From Brucella haematophila (lineage in GTDB: Bacteria; Pseudomonadota; Alphaproteobacteria; Rhizobiales; Rhizobiaceae), in NCBI RefSeq assembly GCF_005938105.1, contig NZ_VCPE01000009.1, forward strand, positions 124,001-188,000: 64,000 nucleotides of DNA. The letters are read 5' to 3'. Position numbers and translations under genes: made by a program. Shown piece by piece: positions 36,042 to 44,355 of the stretch. The notes beneath the pieces were generated by a model. That model had not been told where the DNA came from, did no database searches, and was given only the letters and a program-made list of their open reading frames with translations. The number at the start of each line of letters is the position of its first letter. The stretch's first letter is position 1.

Positions 36042-36699
36042 CGCATTGTTCGTCGCTGCTTCCGAAATCATCAAGGCATCGAACAACGCAAATGGCGCGC
36101 GCACGGGCGTCACCGTCAAAGATTTCGGTGGGGTTGAGTAGGTCTTCACGTGGCTCTGATAGCCAGAGATGCCAGTTCTTCTCCTCCAGAATGACCGGCA
36201 TGCGGTTGTGAATTTTCGCCATCAAGTCGTTAGCAGCACAGGTAATTATGGTGCAGCTTTTTACGTTTTCGCCTGTAGCTTTGTCGTGCCACGTATCGTA
36301 CAGGCCAGCAAAGGTGAGAGGCTTGCCGTTCTTGGCGGATATGAACCAAGGCTGACGCGCCTCTTTCGGGCCTGACCATTCGAAGAAGCCAGTCGCAGGG
36401 ATTAGACAGCGCGAGCGATTAAACGGTCCTGCGAAAGTCCGCTTTTGCTTCAACTCCTCGGCCTTGGCATTAAAAGTGGTGTACTTGAATTCGCTCAATG
36501 ACTGCTTCCATGAACTCGGAATGAGCCACCAACGCATTTCGGAATAGTCGAGTGTGCCGCCGTTCTGCGTAATGACGCCAACCTGCGTTGTGGGCGCGAT
36601 ATTGTAGCGAGGCTGGATATTCCGAGGCGTTACAGCCGTCAGATTGTACATCGCGTGGATTTCAGCCCACGTATAGGTCTGGGTAAACCGTCCGCACAT
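35932..36699 (-). CDS. SOS response-associated peptidase (SRAP/YedK type)
   Basis: A 255-residue SRAP-family protein, which in bacteria and in human HMCES forms a thiazolidine crosslink with abasic sites in single-stranded DNA. Cys2 is present after the initiator Met (MCGRFTQ), as are the Asn-bearing TTFNAKAEE, the Glu in TGFFEWSG and the His in KIHNRMPVIL. GAGGAGG precedes the ATG at 36699. The last 35 or so residues are antisense to the terminase remnant and unlike the family, so the native C-terminus has been replaced or frameshifted. The catalytic core is complete. Confidence 0.88.
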   Translation of the reverse strand: MCGRFTQTYTWAEIHAMYNLTAVTPRNIQPRYNIAPTTQVGVITQNGGTLDYSEMRWWLIPSSWKQSLSEFKYTTFNAKAEELKQKRTFAGPFNRSRCLIPATGFFEWSGPKEARQPWFISAKNGKPLTFAGLYDTWHDKATGENVKSCTIITCAANDLMAKIHNRMPVILEEKNWHLWLSEPREDLLNPTEIFDGDARARAICVVRCLDDFGSSDEQCVNPAAEPSSRCILPGSLPAWRSDKSGIQRQTALALA

Positions 36700-37013
36700 G
36701 CGCGCCTCCTCGTTTGCAAAAAGGTAGGGCGCTCCAATGTTTCGTCTACTATGCAAAACGGTGTGAGGGTCGTTTAAAATTCCATAATGAAATCAATGCT
36801 CACTAATGTCGCCACACCTTTTGCGTAAACCATTGTTTTAATTATATAAATATCAATAAATTGCAGTCCTGCCGGGATCGCCATTCTTTCCCAAATTCCA
36901 TCACAGTTTTTAGTAATACTGCCGATATCCGTGGATATAGCCCGATTGTCTTTCTTGTTTGCAGCTTTTACGCGTATTTCAGCAAAGCTTAAACAAATGA
37001 AAGAGGAGAGGGC
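36700..37013. other. Right end of the element and intergenic DNA
   Basis: A 314-base gene-free stretch. The part up to the att repeat at 36867 is AT-rich (runs such as ATTATATAAATATCAATAAATT) and likely belongs to the element. From 36891 on is chromosomal DNA leading to the SPFH gene, whose ribosome site AGAGGAGAG lies just before its ATG. Confidence 0.5.
36867..36890 (+). repeat. att site, distal copy
   Basis: Exact 24-base copy of the tRNA-Arg 3' end (TCCTGCCGGG...CATTCTTTC). The rest of the tRNA is absent, as expected for the far end of an element that entered at the tRNA. Confidence 0.9.
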
Positions 37014-37913
37014 ATGCGTTATATTCCAACGGCGGTGGCCGGGTTAGTCGGTCTGGCCTTGCTCAGCATTATTCTGGGCTCGTGGTACACGATCGACGAA
37101 GGTGAGCGCGGCGTTATTCTGCGATATGGCGCGGTGGCCGGTGTCGCGCAGCCTGGGCTGGGGTTCAAGATCCCCATGATTGATTCCATCGTTCGTGTTT
37201 CTGTCCAGTCGAAAGCGGCGATCTATAATCAGATGGAAGCCTATAGCCGCGACCAGCAACCGGCGACCATGAACCTGTCGGTCAATTATCGCATTCCGCC
37301 GGATCGCGTCGAGGAAGTCTACGCCAATTATGGCGGTGAAGATGGTCTGCTTTCGCGTCTTGTGGAGCGTCGCGTCTTCGAGGAAAGCAAGACGGTGTTC
37401 GGCAAGTTCAATGCCGTGACCGCTATTCAGGAGCGCAGCCGTCTCAATCAGGAGATTGCAGAAGCCATCCAGAACAGTGTGCGCGGGCCGGTTGTCGTCG
37501 ATAGTGTCCAGATTGAAAATATCGATTTCTCGGACGCCTATGAACAGTCCATCGAGCAGCGCATGCTGGCCGAGGTGGAAGTGCAGCGCTTGCGCCAGAA
37601 CGCCGAGCGCGAAAAGGTGCAGGCGGAAATTACTGTGACGCAGGCCAAGGCGCAAGCCGATGCGCGCCGTGCGGAAGCTGAAGCTCAGGCCGATGCTGTG
37701 CGTCTTCAGGCTGAAGCTGAATCTGAAGCCATTCGCCTGCGCGGCGAGGCTGAAGCAACCGCCATCAAGGCACGCGGCGATGCATTGCGTGACAATCCCG
37801 GTCTGGTGTCGCTGACCCAGGCCGAACGCTGGAATGGGCAACTGCCTTCGACCATGTTGCCGAACAGCTCGATCCCGATGCTGAATCTTACGCCGCAGAC
37901 GGTATCGGAATAA
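37014..37913 (+). CDS. SPFH/prohibitin-family membrane protein
   Basis: A 299-residue protein with an N-terminal membrane anchor (about residues 4-26), an SPFH/Band 7 domain (about 27-190; TIDEGERGVILRYG, LSVNYRIPPDRVEEVYANYG) and a long alanine/glutamate coiled coil (about 190-265) with repeated AEAEAQA-type units. It resembles prohibitin-like proteins. These form oligomeric rings in the membrane and often modulate FtsH-type proteases; the partner here is unknown. AGAGGAGAG precedes the ATG. It is transcribed alone, with a perfect terminator after it. Confidence 0.87.
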   Translation: MRYIPTAVAGLVGLALLSIILGSWYTIDEGERGVILRYGAVAGVAQPGLGFKIPMIDSIVRVSVQSKAAIYNQMEAYSRDQQPATMNLSVNYRIPPDRVEEVYANYGGEDGLLSRLVERRVFEESKTVFGKFNAVTAIQERSRLNQEIAEAIQNSVRGPVVVDSVQIENIDFSDAYEQSIEQRMLAEVEVQRLRQNAEREKVQAEITVTQAKAQADARRAEAEAQADAVRLQAEAESEAIRLRGEAEATAIKARGDALRDNPGLVSLTQAERWNGQLPSTMLPNSSIPMLNLTPQTVSE

Positions 37914-37916
37914 ACT

Positions 37917-37946
37917 AAAAATGGCGGGGTTTTGCCCCGCCATTTT
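37917..37946. terminator. Bidirectional terminator after the SPFH gene
   Basis: AAAATGGCGGGG pairs with CCCCGCCATTTT. T-runs on both strands suit the convergent SH3 gene ending at 37965. Confidence 0.92.
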
Positions 37947-37964
37947 CTTGACCTGTTCGTCACA

Positions 37965-38480
37965 TTATCGCGGTTCGTTACCGCGCGGACGTATATAGGC
38001 ACGTGGGCCGCCATAGCCGCCGGGACGACCGCCGTGCCAGCCGGGGCGATCCCAGTTTCGGTTACGATAGCGGTAATCCGGACGCCCTCCCCAGTAGCCG
38101 CGACGATAATAGTAATCATCGCGGTCGTTGAGCGCAGAGCCGATTGCCACGCCCGCGATCAGCGGAATACCGATGAGGGCTGCATTGCGCCCGAAATCAT
38201 TGGAATAACCGCTGCCCACCGTTCCTTCCTGAAACGCGATATAGCGTGAAGAGGACCAGCCGTGGGTTGCGCCATAGCTCACCTGACACCAGCCATAACC
38301 CGAAGTGCAGCCATGCACCGTCACGGGCGCTCCGCCCGGAATAGCGCCCATGGAAGGATAATTGGTGCTGGGTCCGGTCCGGATATTGAGATTGGCAGTG
38401 GAGATTGCATTTGCGGCCTGCGCCGCACCTGCCGACAAGACTCCGACTACAACGAGAGCAGCTTTCCAAGCGAGTTTCAT
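37965..38480 (-). CDS. Exported SH3-domain protein
   Basis: A 171-residue protein with a signal peptide at residues 1-24 (ending GAAQA-AN) and an SH3b domain at about 26-83 (STANLNIRTGPSTNYPSMG... HGWSSSRYIAF). A hydrophobic stretch (about 100-118) and a highly basic, Arg/Tyr/Gly-rich C-terminal tail with repeated YRNRN, GGRPGG and RGYWGG motifs follow. Such tails are common in Brucella/rhizobial envelope proteins. GGGAG precedes the ATG; an in-frame upstream start would bury the signal. Confidence 0.85.
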   Translation of the reverse strand: MKLAWKAALVVVGVLSAGAAQAANAISTANLNIRTGPSTNYPSMGAIPGGAPVTVHGCTSGYGWCQVSYGATHGWSSSRYIAFQEGTVGSGYSNDFGRNAALIGIPLIAGVAIGSALNDRDDYYYRRGYWGGRPDYRYRNRNWDRPGWHGGRPGGYGGPRAYIRPRGNEPR

Positions 38481-38622
38481 CGAACATCTCCCTGAATGAC
38501 CACGATGAATAATGATATCTTTTATAAAACGAAGGTGATGGACGAAAGTTCCTCTTTTGATCTTGGTAAACGACATAAGCTCAGGGGGCTGAATCGGAGA
38601 ACCAAACCGCAATGCAAATAAA

Positions 38623-38645
38623 AAGCGCCGGATTATCCGGCGCTT
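38623..38645 (-). terminator. Terminator of the lipoprotein gene
   Basis: AAGCGCCGGAT/TCCGGCGCTT hairpin, followed on the minus strand by TTTTATTTG. Confidence 0.85.
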
Positions 38646-38674
38646 CTGAATGCGAATTCTTCGTTCGTCTCGGC

Positions 38675-38923
38675 TTAACGCTTGCAGCGCGCAACGTAAA
38701 TCTGACCATGACGGTTGCGATATTGGCAATTGCCATTGCGCAGTTCGCGCACCAGCAGGCCGCCAAGGGCACCAGCACCCGCACCGATCAGGGCGCCACG
38801 TCCGCCACCGGCAATGCCACCGATGATGGCGCCTGCGCCGGTGCCTATCGTCAGGTCTTTTTCAGTGGTGGTGCAGCCCGAAATTGCCATTAGCGCCACC
38901 AGTCCAAGTGCTACTTTCCGCAT
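38675..38923 (-). CDS. Glycine-zipper lipoprotein
   Basis: An 82-residue lipoprotein. The lipobox is LMAISGC with the acylated Cys at about residue 17. A glycine-rich membrane-inserting block (TGAGAIIGGIAGGGRGALIG) and a short Cys-containing tail (NCQYRNRHGQIYVARC) follow. This is the Omp10/YMGG-like small outer-membrane protein pattern common in alphaproteobacteria. AGGAGA precedes the ATG at 38923, which fixes the start. Confidence 0.82.
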   Translation of the reverse strand: MRKVALGLVALMAISGCTTTEKDLTIGTGAGAIIGGIAGGGRGALIGAGAGALGGLLVRELRNGNCQYRNRHGQIYVARCKR

Positions 38924-39019
38924 TTCTGTCTCCTCCATGAGTGCAACGATGCAATAAGAACGATTCGCATTGAAATCGGTTGCTTGAAATTAAAGGAGAA
39001 TTTGCAGGGAAAACAGTCA

Positions 39020-39109
39020 CTAGCGGCGATAGCGCAGAATGACCGCAATCGCCAGAACGGCAAGCCCGATGGCGATGAAACCCTGAATAATGAAAACCGC
39101 ATTCATCAT
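39020..39109 (-). CDS. Tiny membrane protein (29 aa)
   Basis: A 29-residue frame MMNAVFIIQGFIAIGLAVLA then IAVILRYRR. It is almost entirely one membrane span with a positively charged C-terminal end, so the N-terminus probably faces outward. AAGGA lies nine bases before the paired ATG ATG. It is below the size limit of normal gene calls. It lies between metC and the lipoprotein gene on the same strand. Confidence 0.5.
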   Translation of the reverse strand: MMNAVFIIQGFIAIGLAVLAIAVILRYRR

Positions 39110-39208
39110 GATGTCGTCCTTCAGCGCCGGTGGCGTTCTTCGTCAGGCCACCGCGCATAGTTTGCCACTCACAGCGCTTTCAGCAAAGTGCGAAGCGCTA
39201 CCAATCGT

Positions 39209-40378
39209 TCAGATGGCTGCAAAGCCCTTTTCAAGATCGGCGATAATATCCGCCACATCTTCCAGACCGATCTGGAGGCGGATGACCGGACCCGGATAAT
39301 TGCCCTTGGCAATCAGGCGGTCGGCAACGCGCACCTGCAACGCAAGGCTCTCATAACCACCCCATGAATAGCCGAGGCCGAAAATCTCCAGCGCATTGAG
39401 GAAGGCATGGGCTTCCGCCTGTCCGCCGTCTTTCAACACAAACGAAAAGATGCCGGACGAGCCTGTGAAGTCGCGCTTCCAGATATCATGGCCGGGATGG
39501 CTTTCGAGCGCCGGGTGCAGAACCTGCGCCACCGCAGGATGGCTTTCCAGCCAATGGGCGACTTCCAGAGCGCTCTTGCGGTGATGTTCCAGACGGACGC
39601 CCATGGTGCGCATGCCGCGCAGGATCTGATAGGTGTCGTCAGGACTGGCGCAAAGTCCAAGCGTTCCATGGGTTTCCAGAAGCTGCGGCCAGCACTTTTC
39701 ATTGGCGGACACGGTGCCGAACAGAATGTCGGAATGGCCGGACGGATATTTGGTGGAGGCGTGAATGGTAACGTCCACGCCGAAGTCGAGCGCCTTGAAA
39801 TAAACCGCCGTTGCCCATGTATTGTCCATCATCACGATGGCGCCGCCCTTGTGCGCGGCTTCCACGATGGCCGGAATATCCTGCATCTCGAAAGTGTTGG
39901 AGCCGGGGGATTCCGTGAAGACGACCTTGGTGTTGGGCCGCATCAGCGCTGCGATGCCCGCTCCGATTTCCGGATCATAATATTCGACATCCACGGCCAT
40001 GCGCTTCAGGATCGTATCGGCAAAGTGGCGGGTCGGATTATAGATCGAATCGACCAGCAAAGCGTGATCGCCAGGAGACAGAAATGCCAGCAGCGGCACG
40101 GTGACGGCCGCCAGACCGGATGGCACACAGATCGTTCCGGCAGAGCCTTCCAACGCGTTGATTGCATCGCAAAGCGCATCGCTGGTCGGCGTTCCGCGCG
40201 TACCATAAGTGTATTTCTGGTCGCCGGTGGACATGGTTTGGGCATCCGGGAAAAGCACGGTCGAGGCGCGGACGACGGGCGGGTTGACGAAGCCGTGATA
40301 GTCGCGTGGCTGATAGCCATCATGCGCCAATCGTGTGTTTATCCCCAGTTTCGCCGTCTTATCTTGCTGCTTAGCCAC
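39209..40378 (-). CDS. metC: Cystathionine beta-lyase
   Basis: A 389-residue PLP enzyme of the Cys/Met metabolism family that splits cystathionine to homocysteine, pyruvate and ammonia. The PLP Lys lies in HASTKYPSGHSD, preceded by the family blocks YGTRGTPTSDALC and MMDNTWATAVYF. The family also contains gamma-lyases and synthases; the proteobacterial MetC-like sequence favours beta-lyase, though not strongly. Transcribed divergently from the PAP2 gene. Confidence 0.88.
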   Translation of the reverse strand: MAKQQDKTAKLGINTRLAHDGYQPRDYHGFVNPPVVRASTVLFPDAQTMSTGDQKYTYGTRGTPTSDALCDAINALEGSAGTICVPSGLAAVTVPLLAFLSPGDHALLVDSIYNPTRHFADTILKRMAVDVEYYDPEIGAGIAALMRPNTKVVFTESPGSNTFEMQDIPAIVEAAHKGGAIVMMDNTWATAVYFKALDFGVDVTIHASTKYPSGHSDILFGTVSANEKCWPQLLETHGTLGLCASPDDTYQILRGMRTMGVRLEHHRKSALEVAHWLESHPAVAQVLHPALESHPGHDIWKRDFTGSSGIFSFVLKDGGQAEAHAFLNALEIFGLGYSWGGYESLALQVRVADRLIAKGNYPGPVIRLQIGLEDVADIIADLEKGFAAI

Positions 40379-40606
40379 GAAATTGCCTCCAGACCATGTT
40401 GCATGCGTTCCGCCGGTTCTCTTTTGGAGAGTGCTGCATGGTCGTACCGACTACCGGATGCGGCCAGATGCGGTTGGCAGAAAGATCATCGATTCCGTCT
40501 GTTGCGGAATATTTAGAAGTTCATTCGATAAGCCGCGTCAGGGCTGGATGCAACCCCGCGTTCAGTGCTTGAAGCGCAAGACGCGATGCGAAAAGGGAAT
40601 AATGGA

Positions 40607-41374
40607 ATGTCATCACCGGATTTGAAAAATACGCTTCTCAATCCGGTATATGCGGCCATTGAACTTATTCGCGCTTGTCTGAGACCGGCCTACAAGGGCG
40701 CGCCGTCTTCCTGGACGATGCAGATGACTGCAATCGTCGTGCTGCTGCCGTTTATCATCCTGATTCTGCATCTGTGGGATGCCGATATCGTTCGTGCGGC
40801 GGCTGGAAGCAGCAATATCATCATGGAAGTTCTGCGAACGGTCACTGATGCCATTCGCACCGTTGTCTGGCTGGCTGTCGCGCTGGTTGTCTGGGTGGTC
40901 ACGGCCTTTATTCTGTCGCCGACCTATCGGGGCCAGATGCGTCACGCGCTCACGCGGTGGCATGGCTGGGCAACGCTGGTTCTGGCATCCATCGTGGTGG
41001 GCAGCATTCCGTCTGAAATTGGCAAGCTGGCGATCGGTCGCGCGCGCCCGTATTTGCTTGATCAATATGGCGCTGCCTATTTCTCGCCGTTCAAGGGCGA
41101 GTTTCTTTATGAAAGCTTTCCATCCGGCCATTCGATGATGGCTGGTATCATGATGGTATCGCTGAGCATTTTTCTGCCGCGCTGGCGCCTGCCGATCATT
41201 GTCGTTAGTCTGTTGTTCTGCATCAGCAGACTTGCAGCCGGAGCGCATTTTCCGACCGACATTGTGGCAGGTTGTACCATTGGCTCTCTCGCAACCCTAT
41301 GGGTGGCGCGCTACATGGCGACGCGAAATATTATTTTTTCATTGGACGCTAATAGAGCGCTCCCAACGGTCTGA
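40607..41374 (+). CDS. PAP2-family membrane phosphatase
   Basis: A 255-residue membrane protein with about five to six spans. All three PAP2 motifs are present: K-x6-RP as KLAIGRARP, PSGH as PSGHSMMAG and S-R-x5-H-x3-D as SRLAAGAHFPTD. Members remove phosphate from lipid phosphates such as undecaprenyl pyrophosphate, PGP or lipid A. Which substrate applies here is unknown. AAGGGA precedes the chosen ATG; another ATG five bases upstream is out of frame and starts a seven-codon frame. Confidence 0.9.
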   Translation: MSSPDLKNTLLNPVYAAIELIRACLRPAYKGAPSSWTMQMTAIVVLLPFIILILHLWDADIVRAAAGSSNIIMEVLRTVTDAIRTVVWLAVALVVWVVTAFILSPTYRGQMRHALTRWHGWATLVLASIVVGSIPSEIGKLAIGRARPYLLDQYGAAYFSPFKGEFLYESFPSGHSMMAGIMMVSLSIFLPRWRLPIIVVSLLFCISRLAAGAHFPTDIVAGCTIGSLATLWVARYMATRNIIFSLDANRALPTV

Positions 41375-41824
41375 TTTTGCCCGGTTTTACCCGGTCTCTG
41401 GACAGTGGCGAGAAAATGTAATCAATTTAAACATTTGTTATTGCTATGTTTTCCTTGAAGGAATTCTGGCGGGTGCCAAATGGCGTGCTTTGGTGAGCGC
41501 ACTACCCAGAAATTGGGAAACCGTGTAAAAAATTTAGGCTCGCGTTCGAACTTTTCCACGAAACGCTGATTTTGCTGCTGATATTAACTTGACCATTGCC
41601 CAATTATCGCCTTCGATAAGGCGGTGAAGGCGACAGGCGCCGCTATGCTCAGACATAAATAGAAGGCCGGATAACCGGTCGGGGGCGAGGGGCGGTCTGC
41701 TAATGCAGTATGGGTTGGGGAGGAGCGTACGGCTTTTCCGGAAAACCTGTGCAACAAACAACGAGAGAAACGCGTGGTGTGTTTACGCCCATCGTTTCCA
41801 GGGAACAAAAAGGTTGCAGGCCAG
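41375..41824. promoter_or_regulatory. aapJ upstream region
   Basis: A 450-base gene-free stretch, the longest in the window, ahead of the aap operon. Its left part is AT-rich (ATTTAAACATTTGTTATTG). Frames inside it lack ribosome sites and family resemblance. In Rhizobium leguminosarum aap is regulated by nitrogen status; I find no convincing sigma-54 site here. The region has room for an activator. Confidence 0.4.
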
Positions 41825-42856
41825 ATGAAAAATACAATTTTGATGGGGGTACTGGGTGCAGCAGCGCTTTTTGGCGCGGCTTCGGGGGCATCCGCCGACA
41901 CACTTTCCGATGTTAAGGCAAATGGCTCCGTGAAATGTGGCGTGAACACCGGTCTTCTCGGTTTCGCTTCGCCGAACGATAAAGGCGAATGGTCAGGCTT
42001 TGACGTCGATTATTGCCGCGCCGTTGCATCGGCGATCTTCGGCGATCCGACCAAGGTGAAGTTTACGCCGCTGAATGCGAAGGAGCGCTTCACGGCGCTG
42101 CAATCGGGTGAAGTGGACGTTCTGATCCGCAACACGACCTGGACCATTAGCCGTGATACTTCGCTCGGCCTGGATTTTCCGGGCGTCAACTATTTTGACG
42201 GTCAGGGCTTCATGATCAACTCGAAGAAGCTCTCCGGCATCAACTCGGCGCTTCAGCTTTCGGGCGCTTCCATCTGCGTTCAGGCCGGCACGACGACCGA
42301 GCTGAACATGGCCGATTATTTCCGTTCCAATAAAATGGAATATAATCCGGTCGTCTTCGAAAAGGTCGACGAAGCCAACGCTGCCTATGATTCCGGCCGT
42401 TGCGATGCTTACACCACCGACCAGTCCGGCCTCTATGCAATTCGCCTGACGCTCGCCAATCCGGATGATCACGTCATCCTGCCGGAAATCATTTCCAAGG
42501 AACCGCTGGGTCCCGCTGTCCGTCAGGGCGATTCGAAGTGGGCTGACGTCATCCGCTGGACGCATTTCGCGCTGTTGAATGCTGAGGAATTCGGTATTAC
42601 CAAGGCGAATGTCGACGAGATGAAGAACTCCGACAATCCGGAAATCAAGCGTTTGCTTGGCACGGAGACCGATACCAAGATTGGTACCGATCTGGGCCTC
42701 GATAACGACTGGGTGGTCAAGATCATCAAGGGTGTCGGTAATTACGGCGAATTGTTCGACCGTAACCTGGGTAGCGGTAGCCCGCTCAAGATCGCACGCG
42801 GTCTCAATGCCCAGTGGTCGAAGGGTGGCTTGCAATACGGCATGCCGATCCGCTAA
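41825..42856 (+). CDS. aapJ: General L-amino acid binding protein AapJ
   Basis: A 343-residue periplasmic binding protein with a signal peptide of about 22 residues (ending GASA-DT). Its closest relatives by recollection are AapJ/BztA, characteristic of rhizobial and Rhodobacter general amino-acid systems, supported by CGVNTGLLGFASPN, WSGFDVDYCRAVASAIFG and GPAVRQGDSKWADVI. These take many L-amino acids including glutamate. It is followed by 308 bases containing a hairpin and then aapQMP. Binding proteins are commonly made in excess over their permeases, and the hairpin fits that pattern. Confidence 0.93.
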   Translation: MKNTILMGVLGAAALFGAASGASADTLSDVKANGSVKCGVNTGLLGFASPNDKGEWSGFDVDYCRAVASAIFGDPTKVKFTPLNAKERFTALQSGEVDVLIRNTTWTISRDTSLGLDFPGVNYFDGQGFMINSKKLSGINSALQLSGASICVQAGTTTELNMADYFRSNKMEYNPVVFEKVDEANAAYDSGRCDAYTTDQSGLYAIRLTLANPDDHVILPEIISKEPLGPAVRQGDSKWADVIRWTHFALLNAEEFGITKANVDEMKNSDNPEIKRLLGTETDTKIGTDLGLDNDWVVKIIKGVGNYGELFDRNLGSGSPLKIARGLNAQWSKGGLQYGMPIR

Positions 42857-43164
42857 AGGCGACAGCTTTTGCATCTGACATGAGGTGGGGGCACTGGCAT
42901 CCGCCTCATGCCGGATTTATCGGCTCTCTATTTCGTTGAAGCAGTTTCCCGCAAAGATCATCGGGATCTGACAGCAGCACAAGCATTTGAAATTGGGGCG
43001 ATTGCCCACAAGAGCTCATAGCATTTCGCTGGCCAGACATTTGAACCGGCCCGTCGCAAAAATAATGGTTCGGCTGCATTGTCGTTTCGAGAATTACGCT
43101 CCGGTTTTTGGGGCGTCGTTTCCGTTCCGAAAATTTTGCGCCTGACCAAAGGTACAGGAAACAT
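42857..43164 (+). promoter_or_regulatory. aapJ-aapQ spacer with hairpin
   Basis: A 308-base spacer inside the operon. A hairpin CATGAGG/CCTCATG with further GG/CC pairing lies at 42879-42910, 23 bases after the aapJ stop. It could protect the aapJ message or reduce read-through into aapQ. The rest shows no gene; AGGAAA precedes the aapQ start. Confidence 0.5.
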
Positions 43165-44355
43165 ATGGCTTCCTATTCTGCAACCGAACGCCATGATGGC
43201 GGTGGAACCTCACTTCTGTACGATCCGCGCGTTCGCGGCATCTTCTACCAGATTTTAGTGTTCGTCGCGGTCGTGGGCGCGATCTACTGGATCGTCGGAA
43301 ATACGGTCACCAACCTGCAGCGCGCAAATATCGCTTCGGGCTTCGGCTTTTTGAAAGGCCGCGCAGGCTTCGATGTCAGTCAGACACTGATTTCGTATAA
43401 CAGCGATTCGACTTATGCCAGAGCCTTTCTGGTGGGGCTCGTCAACACGCTCTATGTTGCAGGTCTGGGCGTTATCACAGCCTCGATCATCGGCTTTCTT
43501 GTCGGTATCGGTCGTCTGTCCCGTAACTGGCTGATCCGCAAGCTCTGCACAGTCTATGTTGAAGTGTTTCGCAACATTCCGCCGCTGCTGGTCATTTTCT
43601 TCTGGTATTTCGGCATTTTGTCCACTTTGCCGAATGTGCGCGAAAGCATCAGCGGACCGTTGCACACCTATATTAATACACGCGGTTTCTTCATGCCCGC
43701 ACCCGTGTGGGGTGAGAAGGCGTGGCTCATTTCGGTGGCGCTGGTGCTCGGCATCGTTGCGTCTTTCGTGGTGGCGCGCTGGGCCAGACGCCGGCAGATG
43801 GCGACCGGCCAGCCCTTCCATACGCTCCGTGCGGCGATAGCATTGATCATCGGTCTGCCGCTGCTTGCCTTCATCGTGACCGGCTTTCCGGTTTCCTTCG
43901 ATGTTCCGAAACTCGGTACCTTCAATCTGACGGGCGGTGCCCAGATCAAGCCCGAATTTCTGGCGCTTTTCCTGGCCTTGTCCTTCTATACAGCCTCGTT
44001 CATCGCTGAAACGGTTCGCGCGGGCATTCTCGGCGTCAACAAGGGGCAGACGGAAGCGGCCTATGCGGTTGGCATGCGGCCTGGTCCGACCATGCGCCTG
44101 ATCATCGTGCCGCAGGCGCTACGCATTATCATCCCGCCTCTGTCGAGCCAGTATCTGAACCTCATCAAGAACTCCTCGCTGGCAATCGCCATCGGCTATC
44201 CGGATCTCGTCGCCGTTGGCGGCACGGTTCTCAATCAGACCGGACAGTCGGTTGAAGTCGTGGCAATCTGGATGGTGATCTATCTGGGCATCAGCCTGGT
44301 CACGTCCGCCATCATGAACTGGTTCAATGCCAAAATGGCGCTGGTGGAGAGATGA
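43165..44355 (+). CDS. aapQ: Amino-acid ABC permease AapQ
   Basis: A 396-residue inner-membrane permease with about eight spans, larger than usual amino-acid permeases, as is typical of AapQ/BztB. The coupling loop for the ATPase is visible as [24 protein letters not shown]. It forms a heterodimer with AapM. The start at 43165 follows AGGAAA. Its stop overlaps the aapM start (ATGA), so the two subunits are translationally coupled. Confidence 0.93.
   Translation: MASYSATERHDGGGTSLLYDPRVRGIFYQILVFVAVVGAIYWIVGNTVTNLQRANIASGFGFLKGRAGFDVSQTLISYNSDSTYARAFLVGLVNTLYVAGLGVITASIIGFLVGIGRLSRNWLIRKLCTVYVEVFRNIPPLLVIFFWYFGILSTLPNVRESISGPLHTYINTRGFFMPAPVWGEKAWLISVALVLGIVASFVVARWARRRQMATGQPFHTLRAAIALIIGLPLLAFIVTGFPVSFDVPKLGTFNLTGGAQIKPEFLALFLALSFYTASFIAETVRAGILGVNKGQTEAAYAVGMRPGPTMRLIIVPQALRIIIPPLSSQYLNLIKNSSLAIAIGYPDLVAVGGTVLNQTGQSVEVVAIWMVIYLGISLVTSAIMNWFNAKMALVER

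Larger units (their letters stand above)
33142..36890. mobile_element. Small integrated element in tRNA-Arg(TCT)
   Basis: A perfect 24-base direct repeat bounds 3,725 bases between one att copy and the next. Contents in order: tyrosine integrase (minus), DUF6456-like fragment, tRNA-like sequence, a frameshifted small gene, a small membrane protein, a cut terminase small subunit and an SRAP peptidase. There is no structural, replication or complete packaging gene, so it is a decayed prophage, phage satellite or minimal integrative element. The integrase is the only obviously complete mobility gene; excision could still be possible, as both att copies are intact. The right end before attR is AT-rich compared with the core chromosome. 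Confidence 0.85.

Noticed and set aside
41375-41824. Sigma-54 promoter for the aap operon
   Set aside because: ATGGCGTG-N-TGG-like strings occur but none has both GG and GC at correct spacing.
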